A DNA stretch of 64,000 nucleotides from Uliginosibacterium gangwonense DSM 18521. Lineage in GTDB: Bacteria; Pseudomonadota; Gammaproteobacteria; Burkholderiales; Rhodocyclaceae. Of the stretch, positions 15,514-26,700 are shown in pieces; within the stretch, counting starts at the first letter, position 1; every line of letters starts with the position of its first letter. The notes beneath the pieces were generated by a model. It was not told where the DNA came from. It saw only the letters and a list, made by a program, of their open reading frames with translations, and searched no databases. The stretch is from assembly GCF_000373965.1 (NCBI RefSeq), contig NZ_KB892857.1, forward strand, positions 109,576 to 173,575. The letters run 5' to 3'. Both the position numbers and the translations under genes were made by a program.

Positions 15514-16473
15514 ATGAGTCCAATCATGAGCGAAACACGGAGCATCCTCATTGCGGAAGTGGCGGGAGACGGCCCTCTGTTCGGGAAAATCGGGGCAATG
15601 GAAACGAACCGCGCAGTTGAACGTTGCCGCAATCGCGCCGAGCGTTCGATCGAAAGTAACGATGGCACGCTCCTCAAGACCGAAGGACGCCAGATCGTGG
15701 CGCAATTTCAGCGTTGCGAAAATGCGGTGTTGGCCGCCTTCGACATGCGTACCCGTGTTTCGCAACTGCCCCCGGTTTCCGGGGTGAGTCTGTCGGTACG
15801 GATTGCCTTGCATATCGCCGCACCCGATGCTGGGGGTCACGTTCCGGCCGCCGCGCTGGACCTGACCAAGATGATCGTCAAGAACACCCCGACCGATCAG
15901 GTACTGGTGACCACCGAAGTTGTTGCAGCGCTGCCCGATTCGCTCCAGCCACACCTCGACCGTGAATCGGCACCGGTTGTGGCGGGTTACGACCTGCCGC
16001 TGTATCAGTTCAAGCAAGGTACGGCTGCCACGCCTCTGCGCGAAGCCTTCTCGCCGACGGCCACGTCCATCGCCCTCCATTCAGTGCTGTCTGACGGCGC
16101 TGAACACCCCGCAGCGCCCGCTCCTGTTTCCAGTGCCTCGCCCAAGGCTTCACTGATGCTGCGGCATGAGAACCACAACTTCACGGTCAGTGATCTGCGC
16201 CCTGTGCTGCTTGCCGGGCGGGAAGACGGCAATGATCTGGTGATCGCGGATAAGCGCGCATCGCGCCATCACTCACGGGTGGAATGGCGGCAGAACCGCT
16301 TCGTGCTGATTGATACCAGCACCAATGGCACCTATCTGGTCGATGAAGCAGGCAATGAGGTGATCCTGCGGCGTAGCGAAGCTGACATGCCTGCGCGCGG
16401 GCGCATCGGTTTTGGCTATTCTCCCCTGGAAACGGGCGCTGAAGTGGTGTTCTTCGATATCGGCCAGCGTTAA
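15514..16473 (+). CDS. FHA-domain protein with degenerate class III cyclase domain
   Basis: A 319-residue soluble protein. Residues 10-165 align with class III adenylate/guanylate cyclase domains. However, the metal-binding aspartate of the first motif is Glu15 (LIAEVAG), and the second metal site (GDE) reads GRQ at 58-60, so it is likely catalytically dead. Residues about 228-315 form an FHA phosphothreonine-binding domain (LLAGREDGNDLVI, RASRHHSRVEW, DTSTNGTYLVDE). Such proteins are common in betaproteobacteria and may be adaptors in phospho-dependent signalling. ATG 15514 and 15526 are both possible; neither has a strong ribosome-binding site. It ends at a strong bidirectional terminator facing hprK. 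Confidence 0.82.
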   Translation: MSPIMSETRSILIAEVAGDGPLFGKIGAMETNRAVERCRNRAERSIESNDGTLLKTEGRQIVAQFQRCENAVLAAFDMRTRVSQLPPVSGVSLSVRIALHIAAPDAGGHVPAAALDLTKMIVKNTPTDQVLVTTEVVAALPDSLQPHLDRESAPVVAGYDLPLYQFKQGTAATPLREAFSPTATSIALHSVLSDGAEHPAAPAPVSSASPKASLMLRHENHNFTVSDLRPVLLAGREDGNDLVIADKRASRHHSRVEWRQNRFVLIDTSTNGTYLVDEAGNEVILRRSEADMPARGRIGFGYSPLETGAEVVFFDIGQR

Positions 16474-16486
16474 TCCTGTTGCCCAT

Positions 16487-16525
16487 TCACGAAAAAGCCC
16501 CGGTCATGCCGGGGCTTTTTCGTGA
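16487..16525. terminator. Bidirectional terminator between the FHA gene and hprK
   Basis: CACGAAAAAGCCCCGG and CCGGGGCTTTTTCGTG form a long GC-rich stem with A-rich and T-rich flanks on both sides. It can serve both the plus-strand FHA gene and the minus-strand recA-to-hprK block. Confidence 0.88.
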
Positions 16526-16546
16526 CGCATCCTGTGGATCACCGCA

Positions 16547-17497
16547 TCAGCCGTCGTAGGGGTCTTGGTCCCGATCCAGTAGATCGCGCTGACGATTGAC
16601 GAATTCCTGGGTGGAATCAATCCCGCGCAGCTTGAGGATGGTATTACGCACCGCCGCTTCGAGCAGCACGGAGAGGTTGCGACCAGCGGCCACGGGAAGA
16701 ATCACACGGCGCACCGACACCCCCAGGATGTCCTGCGTCTCCTCTTCATCCAGGGGCAGGCGCAGCGCATCCTCCGGCCCCGGATTACGGCGTTGCAGGT
16801 GGGCAATCAGCTTGAGCTTCATCTTGCGGCGGCAGGCCGTCTCACCGAAGATGGTGCGGATATTCAAAATTCCCAAGCCGCGTACTTCAAGGTAATCCTT
16901 GAGCATCTCAGGGCAACGCCCTTCGAGGACGCTGGAAGCCACGCGGGAGATTTCCACCACGTCATCGGCCACCAAGCCATGCCCCCGGCTGATGAGTTCC
17001 AGGGCCAGTTCCGACTTGCCTGCCCCAGATTCCCCGGTAATCAGCACACCGATACCGAGCACGTCCATGAATACCCCATGCAGGGAGACGCGTTCGGCAA
17101 GCTTGCGGGCCAGATAGCCGCGCAGCACATCGATGACGCGTGCAGCTTCATGGGGGGAGGCCATCACAGGCACCTTGGCCTGTTCACAGATCTGGCGCAG
17201 CACATCTGGCACGGCCGCGTCATCGGCCACGATGACCCCTGGCGGCGAGGCTGAAATGATGTCCGCAAGGTAACGCCCCAGTTTGTCGTGGGACTGGCGC
17301 CGCGCCCAGGCCAGCTCGGCTTCGCCAATGATCTGCAGGCGGTTGGGGTGGATCAGGTTGAGGTGGCCGACCAGATCGGCAGCCCAAACACGGTTGTCTG
17401 GCACCACCAGCTGGGTGTCCAGACTCCCGGCAACATGCCGCATTTGCAGGATATTGCGATTGGCCTCAAAGAGATGGGCTACGCTCGTTCGTCGCAT
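16547..17497 (-). CDS. hprK: HPr kinase/phosphorylase
   Basis: A 316-residue enzyme that phosphorylates and dephosphorylates Ser46 of HPr. The N-terminal domain starts RRTSVAHLFEANRN. The C-terminal kinase domain has the Walker A motif GESGAGKSELALELI and the downstream signature LEVRGLGILNIRTIFGE. The usual length is about 310. ATG 17497 was chosen because it matches family starts; it overlaps the 3' end of ptsN by 32 bases. Its substrate HPr is encoded in this window at 38113-38382 with a serine at position 46. It is the last gene before the shared terminator; the rapZ gene often found next is absent here. Confidence 0.95.
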   Translation of the reverse strand: MRRTSVAHLFEANRNILQMRHVAGSLDTQLVVPDNRVWAADLVGHLNLIHPNRLQIIGEAELAWARRQSHDKLGRYLADIISASPPGVIVADDAAVPDVLRQICEQAKVPVMASPHEAARVIDVLRGYLARKLAERVSLHGVFMDVLGIGVLITGESGAGKSELALELISRGHGLVADDVVEISRVASSVLEGRCPEMLKDYLEVRGLGILNIRTIFGETACRRKMKLKLIAHLQRRNPGPEDALRLPLDEEETQDILGVSVRRVILPVAAGRNLSVLLEAAVRNTILKLRGIDSTQEFVNRQRDLLDRDQDPYDG

Positions 17498-17951
17498 TCG
17501 GGTTCCAGGATTCGAACAAAGACCAGGTAGCCTCGGCCCCTTCTGCCTCACACAGGCGCTCGCGGAAAGCCCGGTTGCTGAACATCTGGGCCAGTTCGGA
17601 GAGCAGCCGCAGGTGCGACTCGTTGGCCTGCTCCGGCACCAGCATCACGAAGATCATGTTGACCGGCGCGCCATCGGGCGCGGCAAACTCAATCGGTGCC
17701 GGGGTGCGGACGAAGACCCCCAGGGTCTGCTTCAAGCCCTTGATGCGCCCGTGCGGAATGGCCACCCCCTGGCCCAGACCGGTCGAGCCCATGCTCTCGC
17801 GTTGTGCGAGGGCAGAGACGACCTGTTTCTTCGCCAGGTTATAGTCGCGCGCGAAAAGATCGCCTACACAGTCAAACACGGCGTCCCGCGTGGCCAAAGG
17901 CACGTCGACGAGGATACGATTGACAGTAAGAATCTGGGAAATGAGGTTCAT
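17466..17951 (-). CDS. ptsN: Nitrogen-PTS EIIA protein PtsN
   Basis: A 161-residue EIIA of the fructose/nitrogen type. The phosphorylatable histidine is in GVAIPHGRIKG, and FVMLVPEQANESHLRLLSEL is the second family signature. PtsN receives phosphate from NPr or HPr and regulates potassium uptake, nitrogen and sigma-54-related responses. It sits in the canonical rpoN-hpf-ptsN-hprK order. ATG at 17951 gives the expected N-terminus (NLISQILTVNRILVDV); the frame is open further upstream. A 138-base gap before it contains a minus-strand TATAAT (18024-18029), so an internal promoter is possible. Confidence 0.94.
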   Translation of the reverse strand: MNLISQILTVNRILVDVPLATRDAVFDCVGDLFARDYNLAKKQVVSALAQRESMGSTGLGQGVAIPHGRIKGLKQTLGVFVRTPAPIEFAAPDGAPVNMIFVMLVPEQANESHLRLLSELAQMFSNRAFRERLCEAEGAEATWSLFESWNPNATNERSPSL

Positions 17952-18089
17952 ACAACACCAAGGCCACAATGACGGGTACTTTATACCCACCATTGCGGCC
18001 AGTCCAAAATTTCAATTGGGCGGATTATATGCGCTGCGCCACCGACTCACAGCACACGAGCAGATAAAATTATCCGCCGGGTGTCACGA

Positions 18090-18419
18090 TCAGCCCGCGC
18101 TCTCGGCGTCCTGATGACGCGGGGAGCTGTGGTCATGATCGGCTTTCTTTTCCTTATGCTTGACGACCTGCCGGTTGAGCTTGTCAGTCATGGAATCAAT
18201 CGCAGCGTACAGATCATCGTCCTCGCTTTCCACATAAATATCCTTGCCCCTGACATGAACAGTGACCTCAGCCTTCTGCTTGAGTTTCTGTACGGAGAGG
18301 ATGACATGTGTAGCCGTCACATTGTCAAAGTGACGAATCACCCGATCGAGCTTGGTTGTGACGTATTCGCGCAAAGCGGGGGTCACTTCCAGATGATGGC
18401 CGGTGATGTTGAGATTCAT
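18090..18419 (-). CDS. hpf: Ribosome hibernation promoting factor (short HPF)
   Basis: A 109-residue protein beginning NLNITGHHLEVTPALREYV, with the HPF/YfiA fold signature (YVTTKLDRVIRHFDNV). Short HPF binds in the 30S decoding region and promotes 100S dimer formation in stationary phase. The C-terminal tail is histidine and charged-residue rich (KHKEKKADHDHSS). ATG 18419 has an AGAGGAG ribosome-binding site seven bases upstream. It lies 17 bases after rpoN in the rpoN operon, the usual position. Confidence 0.94.
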   Translation of the reverse strand: MNLNITGHHLEVTPALREYVTTKLDRVIRHFDNVTATHVILSVQKLKQKAEVTVHVRGKDIYVESEDDDLYAAIDSMTDKLNRQVVKHKEKKADHDHSSPRHQDAESAG

Positions 18420-18436
18420 AAACAACTCCTCTCTTG

Positions 18437-19927
18437 TTAGATCGATTTGCGCTGACTAACCGGCGGAATATTCAGTGACTCGCGGTATTTCGCAATCGTC
18501 CGCCGTGCCACCACGATACCCTGCTGGCCCAACAATTCGGCAATCCGGGCGTCGGATAGCGGCTTTCGCCCATCCTCGGCTGCAACCAACTGGCGAATCA
18601 GCGCGCGAATCGCCGTGGCCGAACAAGCCCCGCCTGTATCGGTGGATACGTGACTGCCGAAAAAGTATTTGAGTTCGAAAATCCCCCTCGGGGTTGCCAT
18701 GTATTTCTGGGTTGTTACCCGCGACACCGTCGATTCATGCAGTTCCAGCTCTTCGGCAATCTCGCGCAAGGTCAGGGGCCGCATGGCCACCTCGCCATGA
18801 TCGAAAAACTGGCGCTGGCTCTCCACAATCGCCTGGGAGACCCGCAGGATGGTGTCGAAGCGCTGCTGCACGTTCTTGATCAACCACTTGGCCTCCTGCA
18901 ACTGGGCGGAGAGCGAGCCACTCACACCACGGTTGTTTTGAAGTATATCGGCATAAACGCGATGGACCCTTAACTTTGGCATCGCCTCCGGATTCAGGTT
19001 GACCACCCATACGCCCCGATGTTTCTTCACAATCACGTCAGGCACAATATAGCGCGTCTCGGCTGCCGTGTATTGTGCGCCGGGGCGCGGATTGAGGCGG
19101 CAGATCAGCTCCTGGGCCTCGCGTAGCGCATCATCACTGCACGACAGGCGCCTTTTCAGTTTGGCAAAGTCTCGGGCTGCCAGCAACTCCAGATTGTCTT
19201 CAACAATCGCCTGGGCCAAGGTGCGGGTTGCCGACTCAGGCAGGCCGCGCAATTGCAGGCGCATACATTCCTGCAAGTTGCGTGCGCCGACCCCCGTGGG
19301 GTCCAGATTCTGTACATGATGCAGGGCAATCTGCAGCTCTTCGGGTTCCACTTCCCACTCGGACGGGATCAGGGGCAGCAGCTCCTCAAAGCTCTGCTCC
19401 AGATAACCATCGTCCTCAAGGGCTTCGATCAGCAGCAGCACCAGGGCACGATCCCGGTCCCCCAGGGGCATGAGCGCGACCTGCCCGATCAGATGGTCGC
19501 GCAATGAGGTGGCGGCCGCCTGAAACTCCTGGAAATCGCTCTCATCGTCATCATTGTTACGGCTGCCGGTGCCTTCATTACGCCACTCGGCAGCTTCCCC
19601 CATGTCGTCATCCGAAGCATGGTCGTAAGCTTCGTTGATCGTATCCGGCATCTCGGTCACGCCGGGGGCTTCGTATTCCTCTTCGCCAGTACGCTCGGGC
19701 ACCGGGTCTGCGGTCTGGAATTCATTGACGGCAACCGCCTCGGCAGCAGGTGCTACGCCCCCCTCTTCATCCGGTCCGTCCTGTTCGAGCATGGGGTTCT
19801 CGACCAGAATGCGCTCAATCTCCTGATTCAGCTCCAGGGTCGACAGCTGCAACAGCCGGATGGACTGCTGCAACTGGGGTGTCAGGGCCAGTTGTTGGGA
19901 GAGTCTGAGCTGCAACGACGGCTTCAT
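18437..19927 (-). CDS. rpoN: RNA polymerase sigma-54 factor RpoN
   Basis: A 496-residue sigma-54. Region I is glutamine/leucine rich (RLSQQLALTPQLQQSIRLLQ), followed by a long acidic region II (about residues 60-140). The core-binding domain contains LDPTGVGARNLQEC. The C-terminal part has a helix-turn-helix (LREIAEELELHESTVSRVT) and the RpoN box ARRTIAKYRE, which contacts the -24 element. It would direct nitrogen, flagellar or other sigma-54 regulons. The order lptB-rpoN-hpf-ptsN-hprK is classic. The nearby NtrX-type regulator (13.1 kb) has lost the motifs needed to activate this factor. Confidence 0.97.
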   Translation of the reverse strand: MKPSLQLRLSQQLALTPQLQQSIRLLQLSTLELNQEIERILVENPMLEQDGPDEEGGVAPAAEAVAVNEFQTADPVPERTGEEEYEAPGVTEMPDTINEAYDHASDDDMGEAAEWRNEGTGSRNNDDDESDFQEFQAAATSLRDHLIGQVALMPLGDRDRALVLLLIEALEDDGYLEQSFEELLPLIPSEWEVEPEELQIALHHVQNLDPTGVGARNLQECMRLQLRGLPESATRTLAQAIVEDNLELLAARDFAKLKRRLSCSDDALREAQELICRLNPRPGAQYTAAETRYIVPDVIVKKHRGVWVVNLNPEAMPKLRVHRVYADILQNNRGVSGSLSAQLQEAKWLIKNVQQRFDTILRVSQAIVESQRQFFDHGEVAMRPLTLREIAEELELHESTVSRVTTQKYMATPRGIFELKYFFGSHVSTDTGGACSATAIRALIRQLVAAEDGRKPLSDARIAELLGQQGIVVARRTIAKYRESLNIPPVSQRKSI

Positions 19928-19954
19928 GGCATACGGATTCCGGGTTTCTTTCTT

Positions 19955-20677
19955 TTAGAGGCGGAAGTGTTCGCCCAGATAGACCTGGCGAACCTTGTCA
20001 TTGCGCACAATATCTTCCGGCGTGCCACCTGCGAGCACTTCCCCTGTATTAATGATATAGGCGTGATCACAAATCCCAAGGGTTTCCCGCACATTATGGT
20101 CGGTGATCAGCACGCCGATGCCACGGGATTTGAGAAAGGTGATGATTTTCTGGATATCGATCACGGCAATCGGATCGACCCCGGCAAAGGGCTCATCGAG
20201 CAGGATTAGGCGCGGCTCGGTCGCCAGCGCACGGGCGATTTCCACGCGCCGCCGCTCACCACCGGACAAAGACATGGCCTGAGCGTCGCGCAGGTGGGTG
20301 ATGTTCAGTTCATCGAGCAGGGCATCGAGTTTGCGCACACGCCCGGCCTTGTCAAGCTTCTGCAACTCCAGCACGGCCATGATGTTCTCAACCACGGTGA
20401 GCTTGCGGAAGACTGAATTTTCCTGCGGCAGATAAGATAGACCCAGCTTGGCCCGGCGATGCATGGGCAGATGGGTGAGCGCCGTGCCATCCAGATGGAT
20501 AGTGCCGCCATCGGCACGCACCAAACCGACGATCATGTAGAAACAGGTCGTCTTGCCCGCCCCGTTCGGGCCCAGCAAGCCGACCACCTCGCCACTGCCT
20601 ACCTGGAATGAGACATCATGGACGACGGTACGCGCCTTATAGCGTTTTTTCAGGTTACTGACCCGCAGCAAACTCAT
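19955..20677 (-). CDS. lptB: LPS export ABC transporter ATP-binding protein LptB
   Basis: A 240-residue ABC ATPase with Walker A (GPNGAGKTT), Q-loop (YLPQENSVF), signature ([16 protein letters not shown]), Walker B ([13 protein letters not shown]) and H-loop (ITDHNVRE). These details match LptB, which powers lipopolysaccharide extraction through LptF/LptG at the inner membrane. It precedes rpoN by 27 bases as usual. Unusually, the gene just upstream is recX, overlapping lptB by 23 bases, instead of lptA and lptC, which are not in the window. Confidence 0.95.
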   Translation of the reverse strand: MSLLRVSNLKKRYKARTVVHDVSFQVGSGEVVGLLGPNGAGKTTCFYMIVGLVRADGGTIHLDGTALTHLPMHRRAKLGLSYLPQENSVFRKLTVVENIMAVLELQKLDKAGRVRKLDALLDELNITHLRDAQAMSLSGGERRRVEIARALATEPRLILLDEPFAGVDPIAVIDIQKIITFLKSRGIGVLITDHNVRETLGICDHAYIINTGEVLAGGTPEDIVRNDKVRQVYLGEHFRL

Positions 20678-21143
20678 CCGTTGATTCTTTCAATACTTGC
20701 CGGATTACTCCGGTGGAAAAACCCCGCGCTTGCAGGAAACGGGCTTGTCTGGCCCACTCTTTGGCGTCCTGTGGGATTTCGCCAAATTTCTTTGCCCACA
20801 CTTCACGCGCCCGAACCACCTCGTCACCGATTCCCTCGGCGCACACCAGTTGCTCCAGTGCGGTTTCGATCAAATCCCTGGCCACCCCCCGCTGGGCCAG
20901 TTCATGCCGCAAGCGGCCAGCCCCCAGGCGCTGGCCCTTGGCACGCACATAGGCGCCAGCATAACGCTCATCCGACTGCAGGCCCAACTCGACCAGACGA
21001 TCAAGTACGGCCTCCGTCACCTCAACAACCTCTTCATCGGCCCTGCCAGCGCCAAGCTTACTGCGCAACTCGGCACGCGAATGCTCGCGTGTGGCCAGCA
21101 GGCGCATGGCACGGGCCTTCAACTCGTCAAATACAGTAGCCAT
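20655..21143 (-). CDS. recX: Regulatory protein RecX
   Basis: A 162-residue helical repeat protein with [31 protein letters not shown] and a [14 protein letters not shown] repeat, all typical of RecX three-helix modules. RecX binds the groove of RecA filaments and limits recombinase activity. ATG at 21143 is used; the frame runs a little further upstream. It is 29 bases downstream of recA and presumably co-induced in the SOS response. Its 3' end overlaps the lptB start, so lptB may receive SOS-driven readthrough. Confidence 0.92.
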   Translation of the reverse strand: MATVFDELKARAMRLLATREHSRAELRSKLGAGRADEEVVEVTEAVLDRLVELGLQSDERYAGAYVRAKGQRLGAGRLRHELAQRGVARDLIETALEQLVCAEGIGDEVVRAREVWAKKFGEIPQDAKEWARQARFLQARGFSTGVIRQVLKESTDEFAAGQ

Positions 21144-21172
21144 TGCTGCGGGCCCCGCCTGCACCCGAACGC

Positions 21173-22210
<1,038 letters not shown>

Positions 22211-22301
22211 ATTCACCTCTTGGAATAGTTGAAAACATTATGGCACAGAGCTTGCTGAGCCAACGTGATCTGAGTGTTTTCCCACACAGGGAATTCAAAA
22301 C

Positions 22302-22321
22302 TACTGTAAGCATGAACAGTA
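22302..22321. promoter_or_regulatory. LexA (SOS) box upstream of recA
   Basis: TACTGT-N8-ACAGTA matches the CTGT-N8-ACAG LexA consensus of beta- and gammaproteobacteria on both half-sites. It lies between recA (minus) and the RND efflux genes (plus). Distance to recA is about 92 bases and to the efflux start about 148 bases. Confidence 0.85.
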
Positions 22322-22468
22322 TCACAGATTCCCTCAGCCGATTCGTTGATAATTCGTTACAAGCTCATGCCCTTTTGGTCTTGGCTTGGTCATACAAATC
22401 CCGCATCATCTTGCCCTGCCTCCCATTTCGCCTTTGGCGCTCAGGCGGAAACGCTCGGGTGAAGACTG

Positions 22469-23710
22469 ATGCTGTGCCGTTCAATTGTTGTAATCACGTT
22501 GGCTGCCATGGTATTGCCAGCCTGCACCAAAACCTCTGGCGACAAGACAGACCCCGCCAGCACGGCAAGCGCCCCAGCCAAGGCGCAGGGCGCCTCGGGC
22601 GGCAAGGGGAGCAGCCGACCCCAGGCCGTGAGCACCACGCGCACACGGGTGGAAACCGTGCCACTAACGCTGGAAGCACAGGGCAATGTGCTGGCGCTTG
22701 ATGAGGTGGATATCCGCCCCCAGAAAAACGGCATGATCACCCAGATCCACTTCAAGGAAGGGGATGAACTCAAGCGTGGGCAATTGATGTTCACCCTGGA
22801 TAGCCGGGACGATGACGCCAACGTTGCCAAGGCAGCCGCTGCGGTCACCAGCGCCGATGCAGCACTGGCCATTGCCCAGCGTGACTTGAAACGGAACCAG
22901 GAACTCTCGGACAAGAATTTCATCTCGCCTTCCGCGCTGGACAGCTTCCGCAACAAAGTGGATTCCGCTGCGGCCAACCTCGCCCAGAACAAGGCAGCGC
23001 TGGAGCAGGCCAAAGTCTCCCAGTCCTACACCCATCTCTACGCGCCTTTCGATGGGCGCACCGGGGTGATTTCGGTGCGCCCCGGCAGTCTGGTGACGTC
23101 CACGGCTTCCTCCCCCGCCCTGGTGCACCTGACGCGCATGAACCCCATCGGGGTGAGTCTCTCGATTGCCGAACGCGACATGCCCCCGCTCCTTGAGGCC
23201 ATGCGCAAGGGGCCGGTCAAACTCAGCGCACTCACCACCGGGCAGGCCCGCCTCAAAGGCGAGGTGATCTTTATCGACAGCACAGTGGATCGCACCGCTG
23301 GCACGCTCCTCATCAAAGCCCGGTTGGATAACAGCAGCCGTCTGGTATGGCCGGGGCAGTACGTCACGATCCAGCTGGATGCGGGTGAGATCCCCAACGC
23401 CGTCACCCTGCCCGCGCAGGCCGTGGTCAACGGGCCCAGTGGGCGCTTTGTTTATGTCGTGCAAGATGACCAGACCGTGCGCCCCCAGGCGGTCGAACTG
23501 GTACGCATCGTCCAACAGAAGGCCGTACTGACCGGCATTGGCAGCGACATCAAAGTGGTGCTGGAAGGCGCGCAGAATCTGCGCCCCGGCAGCAAGGTGG
23601 TGGAGAGCAAGGCCGACGCCGGTAGCGGCAAGCGTGAAGGCCGGGGCAGGCAAGGCAGTGCAGCATCCGCGCCGACAGCAGCGACCTCGACAGCGGGTGC
23701 GGGCAAATGA
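22469..23710 (+). CDS. RND efflux periplasmic adaptor subunit (lipoprotein)
   Basis: A 413-residue membrane-fusion protein of the MdtA/AcrA family. It has a lipoprotein signal with lipobox VLPAC (Cys18), a low-complexity linker (residues 20-55), split lipoyl and hairpin domains (VDIRPQKNGMITQIHFKEGDELKRGQ; a helical hairpin at about 120-180) and a beta-barrel region (LVWPGQYVTIQLDAGE). It links the inner-membrane pump to an outer-membrane channel. The stop overlaps the pump start by ATGA. The C-terminal 45 residues are glycine/serine/alanine rich. Substrates cannot be predicted. Confidence 0.92.
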   Translation: MLCRSIVVITLAAMVLPACTKTSGDKTDPASTASAPAKAQGASGGKGSSRPQAVSTTRTRVETVPLTLEAQGNVLALDEVDIRPQKNGMITQIHFKEGDELKRGQLMFTLDSRDDDANVAKAAAAVTSADAALAIAQRDLKRNQELSDKNFISPSALDSFRNKVDSAAANLAQNKAALEQAKVSQSYTHLYAPFDGRTGVISVRPGSLVTSTASSPALVHLTRMNPIGVSLSIAERDMPPLLEAMRKGPVKLSALTTGQARLKGEVIFIDSTVDRTAGTLLIKARLDNSSRLVWPGQYVTIQLDAGEIPNAVTLPAQAVVNGPSGRFVYVVQDDQTVRPQAVELVRIVQQKAVLTGIGSDIKVVLEGAQNLRPGSKVVESKADAGSGKREGRGRQGSAASAPTAATSTAGAGK

Positions 23711-26700
23711 AGATTTCCGAACAGAGTATCCACCGCCCGGTTGCCACCACGCTGCTGTGGCTGGCGGTGATGATCAGCGGCATTGCTGCCTGGCTGCATC
23801 TGCCGATTGCCGCCCTGCCATCGTTCAACCAGCCGACCATCCAGGTCAGCGCCTCACTCCCCGGTGCCAGCCCGGAAACCATGGCCTCTTCGGTGGCGAT
23901 GATTCTGGAGCGGCAGTTCTCCACCATCGCCGGGCTGAAGGTGATGACCTCCAGCAGCACGCTCGGCAGTACTTCGATCACGCTGGAATTCGACGCGGAG
24001 CGCAATATCGACTCTGCCGCCATCGACGTGCAGGCTGCACTCCTGCGGGCCAACCGGCAGTTGCCCAAGGACATGACCAACCCGCCGAGCTACCGCAAGG
24101 TCAATCCGGCGGATGATCCGATTCTGTTCATCACGCTGGATTCGCCCTCGCTGTCGCTGGATCAGCTCAACGACTATGCCGACAACCTGATCTCCCCCAC
24201 CCTGGCGACCTTGAACGGCGTGGCGCAGGTCACCATCAACGGCCAGAAGCGCTACGCGGTGCGCATCAACATCGACCCGGCCAAGCTGGCCGCACGAGAT
24301 CTGTCGATCAACGAGTTGGCTACCGCCCTAGCCGCCTCGAATACCAACACGCCGCTGGGCTCACTGGAAGGCAGCCGGCAAACCCTGATCGTTGACGCCA
24401 ACGATCAGCTCAAGAATGCGGCCGACTACGCCCGCCTGATCGTCGCCACCAAGAACGGGCAGTCCGTGCGCCTGTCGGACGTGGCCAATGTGCAGGACAG
24501 CGTGGAAAACATCAAGACCGGCAGCTGGGTCAATGGCGAGCGCATCATCAACCTGCAGGTGCTACGCCAGCCGGACGCCAACACGGTGGCCGTGGTCGAC
24601 GCGATCCGTGCGGCCATCCCGCGCCTGCAAGCCCAGTTGCCTGCCTCGGTACGCATCCAGATCCTCAACGACCGCTCGTTGTCGATCCGCGACTCGATCC
24701 ACGATGTCACCCTCACCCTGCTGCTCACCATCGGGCTGGTGATGATGGTGATCCTGATGTTCCTGCGGCGCCTGTCGGCCACGCTGATCCCATCCGTATC
24801 GCTCCCGGCCTCGCTGCTGGCCACCTTCGGCCTGATGTTGTGGGGCGGCTTCAGCCTAGACAACATCTCGCTGATGGGGCTGACCATCGCGGTCGGGCTG
24901 GTCGTCGATGACGCCATCGTGGTGCTGGAAAACATCGTGCGCCACGTGGAAGACGGCATGAAGCCCTTCCAGGCGGCCGTGCGCGGGGTACGCGAAGTGG
25001 GCTTCACCGTGGTGTCGATCTCGGTATCCCTGGTGGCCGTGTTCATCCCCATCTTTTTCATGCCCGGCACCATCGGCCTGCTCTTCCACGAATTCGCGGT
25101 GGTGGTCACCCTGGCGATCATGGCCTCTGCCGTGGCTGCGCTGACGATCATCCCGATGCTCTCGGCGCGCTTCGTCAAACATCACCATGACGATCACAAA
25201 CCGCCGCTGTGGAGCCGGATGTTCGAGGCCATCTTCAACGCCGTGCTCAATGGCTACGGCCGCTCACTGGCCTGGACGCTGCACCGCCGTTGGCTGATGC
25301 TGCTGATGGCACTGGCCACCTGTGTCGCCACGGTCTGGCTGTATCAGATCATGCCCAAAGGCTTCTTCCCGGAAGAAGATATTGGGCAGGTACGTGCCCC
25401 CGTGCAGGCTTCTGCCGATATTTCCTGGCCGGCAATGCGTGAGCTGCTCACCAAGATTGATGCCCGCATCCGCGCCACGCCCTATGTGTCGGACGTAGTG
25501 TCCAACTCCGGCAGCAGCAACAAGGGCTTTATCTTCATCACCCTCAAGCCGCGCAAGGACCGCCCCCCCATGGCCCAGGTGCTGGAAGGCTTGCGCAAGG
25601 CCACGAGCGACATCCCGGGGGTGCAGATTTCCTATTCGCCCATCCAAAACCTGCGGGTGGGCGGGCGCAGTTCCAGCAGCCGCTACCAGTACACGCTGCA
25701 ATCGGTGGATTACGCCACGGTGGTGGAGTGGGCCTCCAAGCTGCAACGCAAGATGCGCGAATCCGCGCTGCTCAAGGATATCAACAGCGACGCAGACCAG
25801 GCGGGCCTGCAGGCCCGGTTGATCATCGACCGCGACCAGGCTCTGGCGCTGGGGGTGGATATGCAGAACCTGCGCACAGCGCTGAATTCTGCGTTTGGCG
25901 AGCGCCAGATTTCCACCATCTACGCACCACAGGACAACTTCCCGGTGTTGATGCTCTGGGAAGACCAGTTCCGAGGCGATGAGAATGGCTTCGACTTCCT
26001 CAAGGTACGCAGCAAGAACGGGCAGTTGATCCCCGTCACCAGCTTTGCCCACGTGGAGCGGGTGCCCGTCAACACCACGGTCAACCACCAGGGGCAGATT
26101 GGTGCGGTCACCCTATCGTTCAACCTTGCCCCGGGCGTGACTTTGTCGGAGGCAGTCGAGGAAGTGCTCACGCTCAAGGATTCGCTGGCCATGCCTGCCA
26201 ACGTATTTGGCGACTTTGCCGGGGACGCTGCGGTGTACCGCGACTCCCAATCCAGCCAGTTGTGGCTAATCCTGATCGCCATCTCGGTCATCTACGTGGT
26301 GCTGGGCGTGCTCTACGAGAGCTGGATTCACCCCATCACCATCCTGGCCGGGATTCCTTCCGCCGCCGTGGGGGCGCTGCTCTCACTGCGCTTGGCGGGG
26401 CTGGAGCTGACCTTCATCGCCATGGTGGGCATCCTGCTCCTGATCGGGATCGTGAAAAAGAACGCGATCATGATGATCGACTTTGCCCTGGAAACGCAGC
26501 GCAAGGAACATCTCACCCCCGACAAGGCCATTCTGGAAGCCTGCCGCCTACGTTTTCGCCCGATCCTGATGACCACCCTGGCGGCGATCATGGGCTCACT
26601 GCCGATTGCGTTAGGCATGGGCGCAGGCGCCGAGCTGCGCCAACCGATGGGGGTCGCCATCGTGGGCGGGCTGATCTTCTCGCAGTTGATCACGCTCTAC

